64,000 nucleotides of DNA from Artemia franciscana (lineage: Eukaryota; Arthropoda; Branchiopoda; Anostraca; Artemiidae): the NCBI RefSeq assembly GCF_032884065.1, contig NC_088864.1:23077486-23141485 (forward strand), given 5' to 3'. The first letter of the stretch is position 1. Each line of letters opens with the position of its first letter. The notes below the pieces were generated by a model. That model saw only the letters and a list, made by a program, of their open reading frames with translations. It did no database searches and was not told the DNA's origin. A program made the translations under genes and the position numbers. Below, in pieces: positions 10,906 through 23,559 of this stretch.

Positions 10906-12670
10906 ATATACTTATCTCGTCACTTCTTGAATGACCCTATTATATCGCCGCATATAAGAAGCTTTCCCTGGAAAGCTTATATTTCCCTGGAAACTGTATC
11001 AATCATATAATTTTTCATTTCAAACTAGATTGGGGCTTACAAGCTCCAAGGGATGGACTTTGAGAATATTTAAACTTTTTCGCTCAAGATTCACTAAATT
11101 GAGAGGTAGAGGAATAGCCAGACATTTGTTACTGATTATTATTTTTTTATTATAACATCCATTGACATTTTTTGAATTTTAATTCTTAGAACTTTAAAAG
11201 TTAGTTCTTTTGGGGAAGGGGTTGGTTGGAGTTAATGCCTCAACAAGCATTTGTTCCCAATTTTCTTCTGCTTATATTCTTGACTTATGTTTTTATTGAC
11301 AAGTATTATTTAATTATATTGTTAACACTATATACTTTGAAAATATCTCAAATTAACTGACTTACTATATTTCGCCACATTTATAGAATTTAGCAAAAAC
11401 TAGCGCTTTGCTAAAAGAAACCAAAGCCTGACAGGTTTTTAAGGAGTTGAAAAATCATTAAATAACTTGCAGAATATTAAAGGCTAATTTATAAAGGGTT
11501 TCAAAATTATTTCACCAGATATTGATATCAATAACGCTTAATGTACAGTTAAAATTCCCTTAAAACTAAAGCAACATCAGCTTTCAGTAAAGCGCTAGTT
11601 TATCAAAATTTACTTTATCGTAAAGGTAAGAATCGTAGAGAGAAAACGCTATTAGATATGAAGTATAATGATTTAGTTATATCATTTTGTTTTCTTTTTT
11701 GCAAAATAAGGCCCAATTATTAAGTCTAAGTACATAGTATCAGGAAAACATGCGCAAACAGTTAAAAAAAACTTTGCTTGATTGAATTCACAATAGTGAC
11801 TTTTATCAAAGTTAAAAAAAACTCAATTTTGCTCTTTATTCCTATCAGATATAACATTCATCAGGAAGACACACAAGAGGGAGGGGGAGGTGTAACAAAC
11901 AGGTCTAGGGTTACATAAAAACGAAAAAATCTTTTGATCCCCTGACGTACAGTATCAAGCGACCCTAAAGTCGACCGTTACTTAAGCGACTGCTTTCCAT
12001 ACAAACTTCTTCTATATCTTAAATAAAGAGCAGCACCCGATGAATGAAACTTTTTAATATTAGTCCCAATATTAATTACTGAAAATTTAGGATAGTTTCA
12101 TTCACCTAGCTCAAATAATGATTTGCTTACCCTAGTCCCCTGCAAATGGAAATATTTTGACTATTATTTTGACTTTATCATGTTTTTTTATTAGAATTAG
12201 CTGTCGATATTTGTGACGGAAATGATTATTATGCTAAGATTTTCTATAAAATTGCGAATCAAACAATATTTTGGTATCTTGACTAATATTTTTTAGACCA
12301 TAGCCATCTTGCATCCTCCCAAGACTCAAATCTTCCTATGTATATATTGGTACTAGGCGTTTGCCAAGGAAAATTTCTCCACCTCTGGGTTTGGCAAAAT
12401 GACAAATTGTTCAGATATGAGCTTTTTATAAGAAGGGTGGTCTTATTGAATTCAGAGTGGGACAGATGCCCGAAAGGGTTAATTTTAATGCCAAAAAAAA
12501 ATCAGATTGCCATTGAGCCTTCAGGTAAATGCAGAATTAGTTCAAAGGAAGGGGCGAGGGATGGAGATTGAAATTTATTAATAATTCTTCTTGATTTCTG
12601 TTACGCTGTTATTATAAAAGTAAAGAGTATCATAAAACTCCAAAATCAGTAGAGCTTATTTCGTATAGGG
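10905..12670. other. No recognisable feature
   Basis: AT-rich DNA. The 77-aa frame at 12,338-12,571 has no motif that I recognise. A short G run lies at 12,668-12,677. Confidence 0.5.
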
Positions 12671-12679
12671 GGGGGGGGC

Positions 12680-13030
12680 TGCCCCTTCCTCGTCCCCAAT
12701 CTCTCCCTCTGGTTTGTTGAAACTTTGGAATATACTCATTCAATCGTAAATTGACAATTCTAGTCCTTCTTTATAAGTCAAAAGTGATTGGACACCTACT
12801 GGCCCTTGTCCTAAAAATATTTTTATATCTAGTCCCTTTGCTATCCCTTAGAAAAATCTGATTAATATTTTGAGATACCTATTCTCTACTTTCTCTATGG
12901 CTGCTCAATTTTGCATGTCGGGGAATTTTCTATAGAAGAAATTATCCGGAGGGATTTTCCAGGGGAAATTCTCGGGAGAGAATTTTCTAGGGGAATTTTC
13001 TGGGGGGTAATTTTTGGGAGAAAAACACCG
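12680..13030 (-). repeat. Diverged single copy of the H-type module
   Basis: On the minus strand it shows the shared order: 'tatctcaaaat' segment, 'ggtgtccaatcacttttga', 'aaggactagaa', 'cgattgaatgagta'. It is closest to units of the 62 kb array. The right end (12,900-13,030) holds short GGGGAATTTTC-like iterations also seen at 44,440-44,530, and reversed at 33,990-34,120. Confidence 0.5.
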
Positions 13031-13049
13031 TCTCACGCACATGGTAACG

Positions 13050-14880
13050 CTAAAATATATAAAACACACAAAACGCAAAAATTTATGAAAAAAAACAAGT
13101 CTAATCCAAGCTCACCAAGATCCGGGGGCCTTTCGAGGGGCGAAGGGTGGGGGAGAGAGATGGATATTGTAAAAGATTTAAGCGTGGATTGAGGGGCACT
13201 GTCTAAAGTGCTCATAGGAGGACGCATAATAGGGAAAATAACAAAAGAAAATCGATATTTCGGGGAAGGAGACATTTTAGGAAGAGTGTGTTTAACAAAA
13301 GATTGTTAAAAGATTCATTTCATTTTCGTTCTGTCTTATAACTAGGCTTTATTATTTCATCATAAATAATTCGTCGTATAAGTGCCGTTTTATAACTATT
13401 TCTCAAGCAAAAAAAAGGGACATTATCGTCTATTTACTAACTATTTCTACGCTTCGATATTATGCATCTTCTACACTATTCCTGTGTCTTTACTCATGTC
13501 TCGCAATATCTTAAACAGAAACCTATCACGATCCCCATCTTCTAACTATTTCTATGAGTGATAAAAGATGATGTAACACATTTTAGAAAAAAGAGATCTG
13601 ACAGATTCTCAGAATAAAATGGGGTACTTGTGTATTATTCAGAACACACTCAATAAGTGAAGTTAAGTTCTTTCGTGAAACAAACTACGATGCAGGTACA
13701 TTTTAATTAAATATTTTATATATAGAGGAGGTTAGGTTAGGTATTTGATATAATACTTTATAATAAGTTAGGCTTTTGTTTAACAATCTTTTAAGCAGTT
13801 TCCAACAAACTGGGTATTAAAGAATATTCATTCATTGGAATTTTCGCCCTACTTTGCCGAATATATTCTTTCGTCAAAGAAAATGGCACTTTCCTATGTT
13901 ATGTTATCTTTTTTGTTTTACCTGTATAAAGCCTTGGAATTTGTAATTTGCGGACAGATGCACCCCTTATGATGAACTACAAAGTCTAGTTCAAAACAGC
14001 CACCCCTGGAAAAAAAAGAAAGAAAAGGGGACGCGACACAAAGGTCGTACTACCCATAATAAAATTTGATTTCCCTCATTTTTCAATGTTTACGACTGTA
14101 AGCCTCCACTTGAGCATTTTATACGACTCAAAATTGATTGGGGACCTCAGAATTTCCATTTTCCAGCATTTTCACCCTACTCGGACAAAAGTTAATATTC
14201 TGAAGCAGGAAATAGTAGGAAAATCGCACTTTTTTGTGGTGTGATATCTTTTGTCACTTAAGGACGACAATAAGCATTTCCATTTTAGTTCAAACAAGCC
14301 CTCTCCCTATGCTATAAAAACACTGACTCCTTGCCATCACCTCTGTGAAAAACCAGAAAAAAGGACGCGTCAGTGCCACCCATGCAGCACGTTCATTTTC
14401 CTCTTTATGGAATATGAGTGACATTAATGGGGTGCTTTTTATTTTGATTTAACGTCATAATTGAGAGGTTTCTTGCTATTTTTTTGTAATTCTCAAAAAA
14501 AAAAAATTATAATTGGAGTCCTGCTAATCAATGCCTGACCCGTGGACAGTGAAACCAGTTTTTCAAGCCAATATTGTAAGTGAAGTTGCATAATTTATTT
14601 ATCAAAATTCCCTTGTTAATATCCTATAGCACATCTGCTACATTTTTCAAATTTGACAATTGGTTGCCAAGCGAAGTTTCTAAGTCGATAAACCCAAAAA
14701 CTGTAAATTACCGACAGAGTGTGTCAGTGCCGAAAATTGTCAAAACTGCGGGGAAAAATAGGTCTAAATAAATGTTGAGCTTGCCGAGGCTAATCAATTA
14801 AACTGCGGGAGACAAGTGGTGTGTATTCCACAGTACCTCGATACCTACAAAGACCAACCTCTTAAATTGTGGGGAACAGG
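13050..14880. other. No recognisable feature
   Basis: Only short frames. No splice-bordered exon or repeat boundary is convincing. Confidence 0.5.
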
Positions 14881-14899
14881 TTGTTTTGGTCTTTCAAAC

Positions 14900-16239
14900 A
14901 GAGTTTAGATGCTATTAAACAAGCACAATGTCGAGCGATGATGAAAGACTAGTATATAACGCAACTCTGAACTATTTGTCACCGGTATTACTCGCAAATA
15001 AAATGGATGACAATTGACAAATAGCTGTGAGTTTATTCGACAAGGACGCAATTATGAAAACTAAAGGGATAATTAGCATTACTCAACTATTTTGATGCTT
15101 ATTGCTGCTCGTCATAAGACTTCAGATAATTTAATTACAATGCTAAAACTATTCCAGTGGTGCGAGACTAATCAGGTCAAATTACAGAAATTTGTGATAT
15201 TACAACTTAACGAGATTCCCACTTCACTGGGTGAAAATGCTAACGCTAAATAGAAAGTGACAGAAATTTGTAGTAATCTGAGTACCTCAATGGACCTGAG
15301 AAAAAAAACCTTGTAGCTGAGAAATATGCCGCATCAATGAATCAATTTGTGAGTCCCTCTACCAAGCCACAATATTCAGTTATGCTCAATAATCCTTTGT
15401 CGGACCTTAAAAAAACCTGTAAAGTGTTCACAAATGGCGGAATTTGCGGCGAGTCAATTGCATCAAATATAACAGACAGCAATTCTGATGTCGAGCCAAA
15501 ACTCCAGTGTCCACCATTCACTGGAATTAGACCGTTATGTTCCTGGAGATGTGGATGAAATCGACGTCTGTAATTTTACAGCTAACTGTGGCAACATAAA
15601 CTTAATGTGCAACACGAGATCATTCAAGCTTTATTTTAAGTCAAAGATTGTTCTCTGCCATTCTTCCTCACTTGTCATAAGGCATGGGAGATTCCCTATT
15701 AGTATGTTTGAACACTTGCCACTCCAGTATTTTTCGTATTAATCATACGGTCATCGTAGATCTTCATGCAGACGGAAGCTGAGGTTCTCCAGATGCGGTG
15801 AATCTGAACATTCGATAATTGAACACCATTCTTGTAAAAAGCACAGGAGTGTTATTTATAATTCCTCAGACAGTCCTTGCTACAGTCTTAAGTGCCTTGT
15901 CTATCACCCTCTATTGAAGAACTTCTATGCCGTAAATAAAAATAAAATTGTTATCACAGAAAACCAATGCAAAGTATTACCAAATTTCTCTTCCTGTCTA
16001 AACTTTTTTCTAAGTTTAAGGCGGCAGATCTCCAGGAACTCATTCTTTCGAATGACAGCCGTTATCTGCTAGAATTCCCCTCTACCCAAGCTATGTTTTT
16101 ACATTTCTCTATCAAGTGAAATTTACTCTTGGTAGTACCTCTGATAGGTTGGTCCTGCCCATAACAAAAAAAAAAGAGCTAGCTGGTAATCTAACCTCAA
16201 TGCAGGACATTTGTCTTACTTCTAAAATATCGAAGGTGA
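14900..16239 (+). pseudogene. Possible non-LTR retroelement relic
   Basis: Several overlapping plus-strand frames look like decayed coding DNA. Near 14,928 a frame starts SSDDERLVYNATLNYLSP. Near 15,490-15,740 an 84-aa frame starts MSSQNSSVHH. At the right end, 16,196-16,240 reads LTSMQDICLTSKISKVIKQF, resembling the RT finger block 'dlRPIsLtstisKv.E.fv'. A family H element begins immediately at 16,240, apparently inserted into it. The assignment rests mainly on that last block, so it is weak. Confidence 0.3.
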
Positions 16240-17443
16240 TCAAACAGTTCGAGATAACGAGCTGCAAGAAAAACTCGGCTCAATAGTAACCTAAACTCTA
16301 CAACACGAAGATTTGATAACAATGGATACAGCAAAAGAATGGGCTGTTTGCGATTATTCCAAATACATTAAACTCATTAAGTTTAATCTTGCCCATCAAA
16401 AGCTACAAGCCTGAGAAAATTTGCCTGATTTTAGAAAAAGAGGGAAAACACTACCGAAAATTCAAGCCATCCTATTGAAAATCGCACCATCAGATTTATT
16501 ATACAAGTGCACCCTACTGTAGTTATTTCAAGCTCTTACCTACAAAAATGTGGATTTTTTTTGCCAGAAGAAAGACCGCAGGATTTGTGCATTATTTTAT
16601 TTTTCCCCAGGAGCGATTGTATTGACCCAGAAGTCCATGAATATCAAGAGAGGGTCGATTTGAAAGGAAATCTAAAGTTCTAGTACTCATTCTAAGAGAC
16701 CAAAAAGATTGGAGGACAGCTAACTCTCCTCCCACGCCCTTTTTTCCCGAAGATACTCGATCAAAATTTTGAGATGGCCGCTTGATCCAGCATAGTTGAA
16801 AAGTCAAATAAATATGTATTTGGAAATTACATATGAACACCCGCAGCCCCTGAGAAAACTAAGTTACGCAATTTGCCCATTGTTCACATATAGTATTCGT
16901 TATTGGGAAATATACGGAAATTTTTGGGGTGAAATTTCCTGCTGGGCGAGGGATCTACAGGAGCAGATTTTTTTGGTGGGGTGAGGGAGGTAATTTCCTG
17001 GGAAAAATTTTTCACAGAAAAGGGGGAGGACATCATGCCATGATTTTAAAAACAGTCAGATGTTAAATTCTAATTGAATAGTTTTTCAACTGAAAGTAAG
17101 GGGCAACATTAAAACTTAAAATGAACAAAAATTATTGTCTGTGTGAGGGGAGCTGCCACTTCCTCAAGCCTCGGTCTTTGTTCTAATGTTCTATAAAAAA
17201 TACTTTCTCATTCAACTTCGTTATTCCTTAATCCTTTAAGAAATACTGCTCTAACACAAGAGTTCGAATAAAAGAACACAAGAGTTGAGTTTGAACGAGA
17301 AGTATTTTTAAAGAAATTTAACACGTAAGCGTAACGAGTGAGAATTGAGGAAGGGTTATCCTCCCTCATATACGGAATAGTTTTTGATTGTTTTCAGTTT
17401 TAATGTTGCTCCTTACTTTCAGTTGAATAGCTTTTTTTTTACT
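16240..17443 (-). repeat. Family H element, diverged but with both ends
   Basis: It begins TCAAACAGTTCG with a decayed mini-hairpin and runs through the distal module. It ends with a ~280-bp degenerate hairpin (about 17,080-17,443) whose outer ends read 'ctgaaagtaaggggcaac' and its complement. It shows the complete order: mini-hairpin, module, long hairpin. Open frames at 16,592-16,984 are incidental. Confidence 0.7.
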
Positions 17444-17449
17444 TAAGCA

Positions 17450-17946
17450 TACTCATAATTTATCTTCTGACAAACTAGAAGTCCTCTTTTACTTGTAGGC
17501 CAGTAGCCAGCCTAGTATGGAAATTTTAGAATTACCGCCTTAGTTGTTCCCTATTTGGTAATTTCAATTAACTGGTGCGTGACCCCTAAAGCAGAAATTT
17601 CTAAATTACATTCCATGGTTGCTCAAGTCTTACCTGTGTCCGAAATGACCTGGATTTCTTATATATTAATCAATTTTATTCCGTGTCTGAGCTGGACTAT
17701 TTCTTTTGCTCTTCTAAGATCGAACCTCTTTCACATCAGCCCTTTTGATTATTTTTTTTTCAATCATGTGCATAATGGCATTATTTTCAAATGAAGTCCT
17801 TGACGCAATTATCACCTATAATTTGTCGAACAAAACAGGCCTTCAGTGTCAACTGAGATGCTACAAATTTAGACCTGTTCCAGAATACATATTTTGTTCT
17901 TTCAAAGAATTGAATTCTTCTGTACTTCTTGGATGTCCTAATACTT
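17450..17946. other. No recognisable feature
   Basis: Two short plus frames (79 and 67 aa) with ordinary composition. I find no motif. Confidence 0.4.
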
Positions 17947-18047
17947 AGAGAGAGAGAGAGAGAGATCGGTATATTTAAAAACTATCGTAGCATAGAGCTA
18001 AATTCAGTTTTTTCACAAAAATCATACATTTAAACAAAAATCACACA
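17947..18047 (-). repeat. LINE 3' tail with (TC)n run
   Basis: On the minus strand, about 80 bp follow the RT stop codon and then a (TC)n tract (17,947-17,966). This tract probably marks the 3' end of the LINE. Confidence 0.45.
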
Positions 18048-19128
18048 CTACAACTCAGCATTAAAAACTGATGTGAAAAAAGGCACAAATGAGTTTGCGT
18101 ATGGATTGGTTCGTACTTTAGGGGGTACAAGTTTATTTCGTAATCGAGTTCGGCTATTGGGAGGGGCTGGTTCGGGTAGTAAAGATCGGTGGCTCTTATT
18201 GGCTAGGATGAATTTTCCAAATTGGTGAATAAGGTGTTCCAGCCGGACTTTAAGTGGAGATAAATTTAATTTAGCGAGGGCTTGATCGTAGGGTATGCCA
18301 CGGTCTCGGAGTATAATCCTTGTTGCTCTTTTCTGGACGCACTCTATGTCGCGTAATAGGTACGCTGTGCGGATAGCAGATGGACCCCACACCGGGCACG
18401 CGTACTCGAGCAACGGGTGAAAATAACATGTGTAGGCATGGAGAAGGCTTTTAGTATCACACCCAAAACGCCTCATTTTGGTAAGTGTCTGAAGGCTTGC
18501 ATTAGCCTTGTGGACGGTTAAATTTATATGGGCACTGAAACTACAGTCACTAGTGAAAGTTACTCCTAAGATTTTTATTTCGTTCACAATCGGGAAAGGG
18601 ACTAGAGGCATATCTATATTCCGCTTCAGAGGGTTGAAACGAATTATCTTCAACTTGGCTACGTTAATGGTAAGATCATGACTTGAGCATTCGGTCTTTA
18701 GCTGATCAAATAACTGGTCTGAAAACTGCTTTGTTATGACAGTGTTTTCGACCAGGTAAGCGAGCACTATGGACAGATCATCTACAAACTTGTAACGGTC
18801 GTCGTGATGGTTAAGCAGGGAATTAATTACAGCCAGGAAAATTATTCCAGCTAATTTTTTGCCTTGTGGGGCCCCGCAAGAAGTATCTGACCATGATGAA
18901 TCCGAATCGTTTTCGTGGAGTGCAAAGACTTTTTGTTTTCGGCCAGTTAAGAAGTCAAGTACAAGGCCAAGGGTGCATCGTTTGACCCCCATTTCCGGGA
19001 GATTCATGCCTGCAGTCCGGTGGCGGATTAGGTCAAAGGCCTTTCGGAAATCCACTGCGCAAATGTCGACGAAACAGCTACCTTTTTCAAGTCATTGGAG
19101 GACGCATGTTTTGTCAGAGCAAGAAGAA
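18048..19128 (-). pseudogene. 5'-truncated non-LTR retrotransposon reverse transcriptase
   Basis: A 335-residue frame covers the RT palm to C-terminus: DFRKAFD at residues 2-8, GAPQG at 61-65, the catalytic box as FVDD at 90-93, and LLEYACPVWGPS near 218, a block typical of CR1/Jockey-like LINEs. The first Met (19,055) lies inside the domain. Upstream the same frame continues as SCFVDICAV to a TGA at 19,092-19,094 and is then lost by about 19,128. No endonuclease is found. It is a dead 5'-truncated insertion, antisense within the proposed host intron. Which LINE clade it belongs to is inference. Confidence 0.85.
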
Positions 19129-19227
19129 ACGTTTTATTAAAAATTATTTTTCATTCCATTTTTATTTTCTATTTTTCTGTTTCTATTCTTTTTTTCTATT
19201 AGAATATTTTATTTTCATTTTTCTTAA

Positions 19228-19398
19228 ATGGTATGCAAAATCGTCAAAGCCGAGAATGCTGCAGTTTCTGTCAGAAAAGTTCACCATGGTACAGAATCGC
19301 ATAACTGGTGCAATAATCCAGACCATGTTGCTGCATATGATTTGATGAAGCTTGTCTACAATGTTGAGCGGAATGCAGAAAGCCTCGTAGTGGAGTAA
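19228..19398 (+). pseudogene. Small frame with FLYWCH-like His/Cys pattern
   Basis: A 56-codon frame starts at ATG and contains VRKVHHGTESHNWCNNPDHV followed by an amphipathic stretch. This is weakly like the end of FLYWCH zinc-finger modules ('H.H.p.p..v.a...l..ir..a') used in MULE-type transposon proteins. Another frame shortly after (19,400-19,490) reads GVIAAVRLQTKHKLAKAF. I cannot decide between a transposon remnant, an exon and chance. Confidence 0.2.
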
Positions 19399-19489
19399 TC
19401 GCTGCTGTTCGTTTACAGACAAAACATAAATTAGCCAAGGCATTCGCCCAGATCAAGGCCAAGGAAATCGACTACAGCCTCATAGTGTC

Positions 19490-20050
19490 TTAGAGAGAAA
19501 AACAACCTTGACAAGGGCTTTTCATGCACACTGGAAACGAATGTTTCGACTACTTCATTTACAAACCCTATCTCGTTTCTCGAAAACTTCTTCCTCCAGG
19601 CCTTCAGTGGTCAACTATAATTAATAGCAAAAAAAAGAGTTTGTGGGCTACGCCATCTATCATCCACCCGTGTGTCTGTAAGCTCAAGAAATAAAACTTT
19701 CAACCGTATATTTAGCATCCATTTAAGATTTTCCACCGACATGTCCCTTCGTTTTCTATAATTACTATTCCAAATGATTTTCAAAGCCGGTATAGTTCCA
19801 GGCAGCTTCGGCGTTGGATTGATCTTCCATTTCTAAAAAAAAAACAAAAAAAAAAACAAGTAAATCACCGGACCATTGTTCCTAATATAGTAATGATAAA
19901 CAAGAATTTATTTTTAAACCATTCTACAATAAATGTAATTGGCAGATTATCCCAAAAATAAAGAAACAATAACAACAAATAAATTCACTGATAAAACAAA
20001 ACAGATGGGACTATTATGGGTTCCCAAAAAACTAGTATCCTGAATAACTT
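19490..20050. other. No recognisable feature
   Basis: AT-rich, with A-rich runs near 19,838-19,858. No motif found. Confidence 0.4.
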
Positions 20051-21400
20051 TTGTTTGTGCAATTTCAAACAAGGAAAAAAATTGCTGTTCCCCCGTCACG
20101 ACCCAAAAGGCTCCTTTTTTGCCCAGCAAGCGACGAACATAATAAAAGCTATAATATCTAAATAAATAACCTTCATTTGCCTGCTTACTAAAAAGCGGCT
20201 GCAGCCTAGATGTAAATAAAATCGGATGGTTACTAAAATTGCAGTAGATTTTACCGAGACCGCGCCTATTCGGACGACCACAGTCTGCAGCAATGTTTCC
20301 CTATCCAGCTTTAATCTTATCCTTTAAAATTGCAGATTTAAGCCAGATGCTGTCTGCATTTTCATATATGCAAGTGCAAAGCCATTTAATGACACGAACG
20401 CTAGGTATTATAAAAGTGTGATAAGGAATGCAATTTACACGATTAACAGTGTTAAAAAGCTTATGCTCATATTTCGGAGAATTCAATGATAGGCCTATTT
20501 CATCAAGCATAGATCCAATCACACTAACGCTCCGTTCAAACCTCCATTTATTAAGACTAATTAGGAGAAGCTTGTCAGCATGGCCTGAATAAGACACTTC
20601 CACTAACACCCCCTTCACCTCCCCCGAAAAAAAACTGAAGAGAGCCTTGCTGACCACAGTTGAAAAAAAAGTAAAATTTAACACTTTCTTGCCTAACCAG
20701 TAGCATTCTCAAAAGCAAATATATTTTACTTCAATATCACGTATGAATGGGAATAACAAAAACGTAGTAAAGAAATTATTGATGTAATTATACCAAGCTG
20801 ATTTTAAGAACAAATATCCTGTGAGTACATAAAACTATTGAAAGCTTTAAATATATCTAAAGAACGGTTGTTTAATGATTGACCTTTAGTCAATCATTCT
20901 TAAAAAAAGAGCAATTACCCGATGAGCGTTTTGACATAAATATTCTTTGATTTGACTTACTGGACTCAAGTCCTATCCGTCCTTGAAGGTCGTCTTAGGG
21001 CCTCTTTTTTGCCCAGTCTATTGATATAACTCCAGTATGCACTTCTATCTTTTACCAGGTGGAGAAGGCGTGGTAAGCTAAGGGACGAGAATTTTTCCTT
21101 CCATACCTTTGGGGGTACCCTCTAGGGGGTACTCTCATACGTAGGCTGGGTAACTACGTACCCAGCCTTTATAGACTATGACCGTTGGAATTTTGACAGA
21201 ATAAGTAATACCAGTAATACGGCGCAGTGATTTATTGATGAAAATGGTCTTTACGAATCTGCATTGACCTATATCATGATTCACAATATCAATAATATAA
21301 GGAAGAAGCCCATATTCAAAAACTTCGCTAATCATGCAAGCTACAGTAGGAGGCCTGTAGGAATCACATTTATTTACGTATTTTCCTCTCTTTACAATTG
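20050..21400 (-). pseudogene. Fragmented LINE reverse transcriptase
   Basis: From right to left on the minus strand: KCDSYRPPTVACMISEVFEYG (about 21,390-21,290) matches the RT finger block 'dp.sYRPIsvsciisKvfE'. Then comes LLPYIIDIVNHDIGQCRFVK. After a deletion, a 127-aa frame (20,684-20,301) carries HADKLLLIS, where the catalytic box should read YADD, followed by IGLSLNSPKYEH. A frame-shifted tail reads FSNHPILFTSRLQPLFSKQ (about 20,240-20,180). The catalytic box has lost its second Asp and several stops intervene. It is probably a different LINE family from the 18 kb copy. Confidence 0.6.
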
Positions 21401-21449
21401 ACGTAACTATCAGACATTAAAGAAGAGTAAAAAGACATTTGAAAAAGTA

Positions 21450-23450
21450 CATGCAAACTGTTTGCTAGTTTCTGATAATCCTTTTATAAATAAATAAAAC
21501 ATTTTTACCATCAATATCAATATTTTGATACTTCAGCCGATTGGTCGAAGAAATATTTGTATTAGCTGACGCAGGAGGGACATATTTTTGCTGCTTTTTT
21601 TCGAGAAGACATTTGGTAAGGAGCTGAGAATATCGGGTATGTACACCAAAATTGACTCGGGAAAAGTATTAAAATATCGGTGGATCCAAGCTAATTGCAG
21701 AATATCGTTATTCTTACGGTCAGAAAAATTCGTCATGAACTGCGTCATGAAGTCCCGAACTGCTTGGAAAATTAACTTAGATTTGTCTCTGTATCTATTC
21801 AGAGTCTATATTCATAATGTCCTCTGTGGGAAAGGGGCTCCTTAAATTCTTACCATTGTGAAATCTAAAAGAACCAGCTTGTGGTTGTCGGTAGACTTGA
21901 GGGATATAGAAACTCTTGTATCACTTCGAGGAATGAGGATTTCTGGGCCCAAATTCTCTTCTTCAATACATCTACCTGAAAAAGCTCTTGGATTTTCACC
22001 AAACCTGCCAGGAAGTAAGAACAAGTGCTGTAGTTGTGTCTCTTGCTGTTCCGGATGAAGTCTGACATCTTCCCGCGAAGTTTAACTCCGAATTCATATC
22101 ATTTGTTCAAGGGCTTTTTGTGAGAACTTGTTTTCAGTACAAGAAAATTTGTCAAATCGCAGTCAAACTTACTGGAAAAATCAAGCGAGTGCTCTAGTTT
22201 TCTCTTCTGGGAGCTGGACCTTAGCCAAGCTCCGTTGGGAATGGGTGAGGGTGGGATATAAATTCCTGTAGCCAGATCATGTGCAGGATTTGGTCGTTAG
22301 ATTTCAGCAAGATCCAATTTTAAAGTGAAAGCTAATTTTACTGTGCACGTTTGAGGTCAGGAAATGGTCTGACCTCTGTTGGGGAAAAGCTTTGCTGGAT
22401 TCCTGTCGTCAACGTATAGATCAGAAGAAGATCTTCGATATTAAATGACGATCTAGGGCTAATTGTATCTCTAAATATATCCTTCAAATGAATTTACGTT
22501 AAGAGGTAAATTCTCTCCCCTTCGTCTTTAGACTGATATAGAGGTTCTTTCATAAAATTTGGGAAAATGTTAGTCTAAAAGTTTTCTTCTTGAGAATTCC
22601 GGTACCACTCCATCCTCAATAATTATATTCTTACCTGCCCTATGAAACTTTAAGTGCAACTAAGCAACACTGAACAAAAGTCACAAATGAATTAACCTCT
22701 TCAAATGATGAGGTATTCACCAAATATTTCCTCTCAAACCAGGAGGCTTTAATGTTTTAGTTTTATAGTTTTAAGGGTATTGACTATGTCAAAATTTAGA
22801 GCCATAGCCGTTTGGTCCTAGACAGGCCAAAGCCCTGGTTCTACACCAAACAATGTCTATAAATGAAACTTTGCTGCAATGCAGCTCTTCTGTTACTTAT
22901 AAAGAATTCTAGAACTCTAAATGTCCATTTAAACAGGTTCTTTTTCAATCTTCTACGATCATCCCTTGAAAAAAAGAAAAAAAAACGATAAATACCTGCT
23001 ACTGTCCTCCTTAAGAAAAATATGAAATTTCATATTTGTGCAGATAGAGGGCTGAAATTTGATGTCCCGAGATCCTCGTATACGCACAATTTCACAGTGT
23101 AACTTTCATTAATAGTATACACACTACAAGTTTTTCACCTATTTACCCAAGATCATGCAAAGTCTTTATGCTAATAACTTTTCATGTGCAAATCTGGATT
23201 TTTAATATACCTTGTTTTCAAGCTACAATTCCACAATCCCACTTACAAAGGAAGAGGATTTATTTCAACTCACCGTTCAACACAACGAACGATTTGATTA
23301 TTCAATTCTCCATTCCGTTGCTTTTAAATGTAATATGTTGAAATGTTACAGTATAAAACATGAGCTCACAAGCCAACCTGGTGAGCTAAACAGGCGGGTC
23401 GACTTCGACCAGGTAGCTGTTGGTGAAAAGCATTTGAAAAAAAAACACTT
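21450..23450. other. Unassigned, possibly decayed coding DNA
   Basis: Less AT-rich than the surroundings, with minus-strand frames at 21,533-21,748 and 21,842-22,068 of protein-like composition. I could not match them to a family. A diverged LINE 5' region upstream of the 20-21.4 kb relic is possible. Confidence 0.25.
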
Positions 23451-23459
23451 TAAAATACA

Positions 23460-23460
<1 letters not shown>

Positions 23461-23549
<89 letters not shown>
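23461..23549. repeat. (TA)n microsatellite
   Basis: Uninterrupted TA dinucleotide for about 89 bp. The alternating I/Y frames on both strands are artefacts. Confidence 0.98.
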
Positions 23550-23553
<4 letters not shown>

Positions 23554-23559
23554 TTTAAT

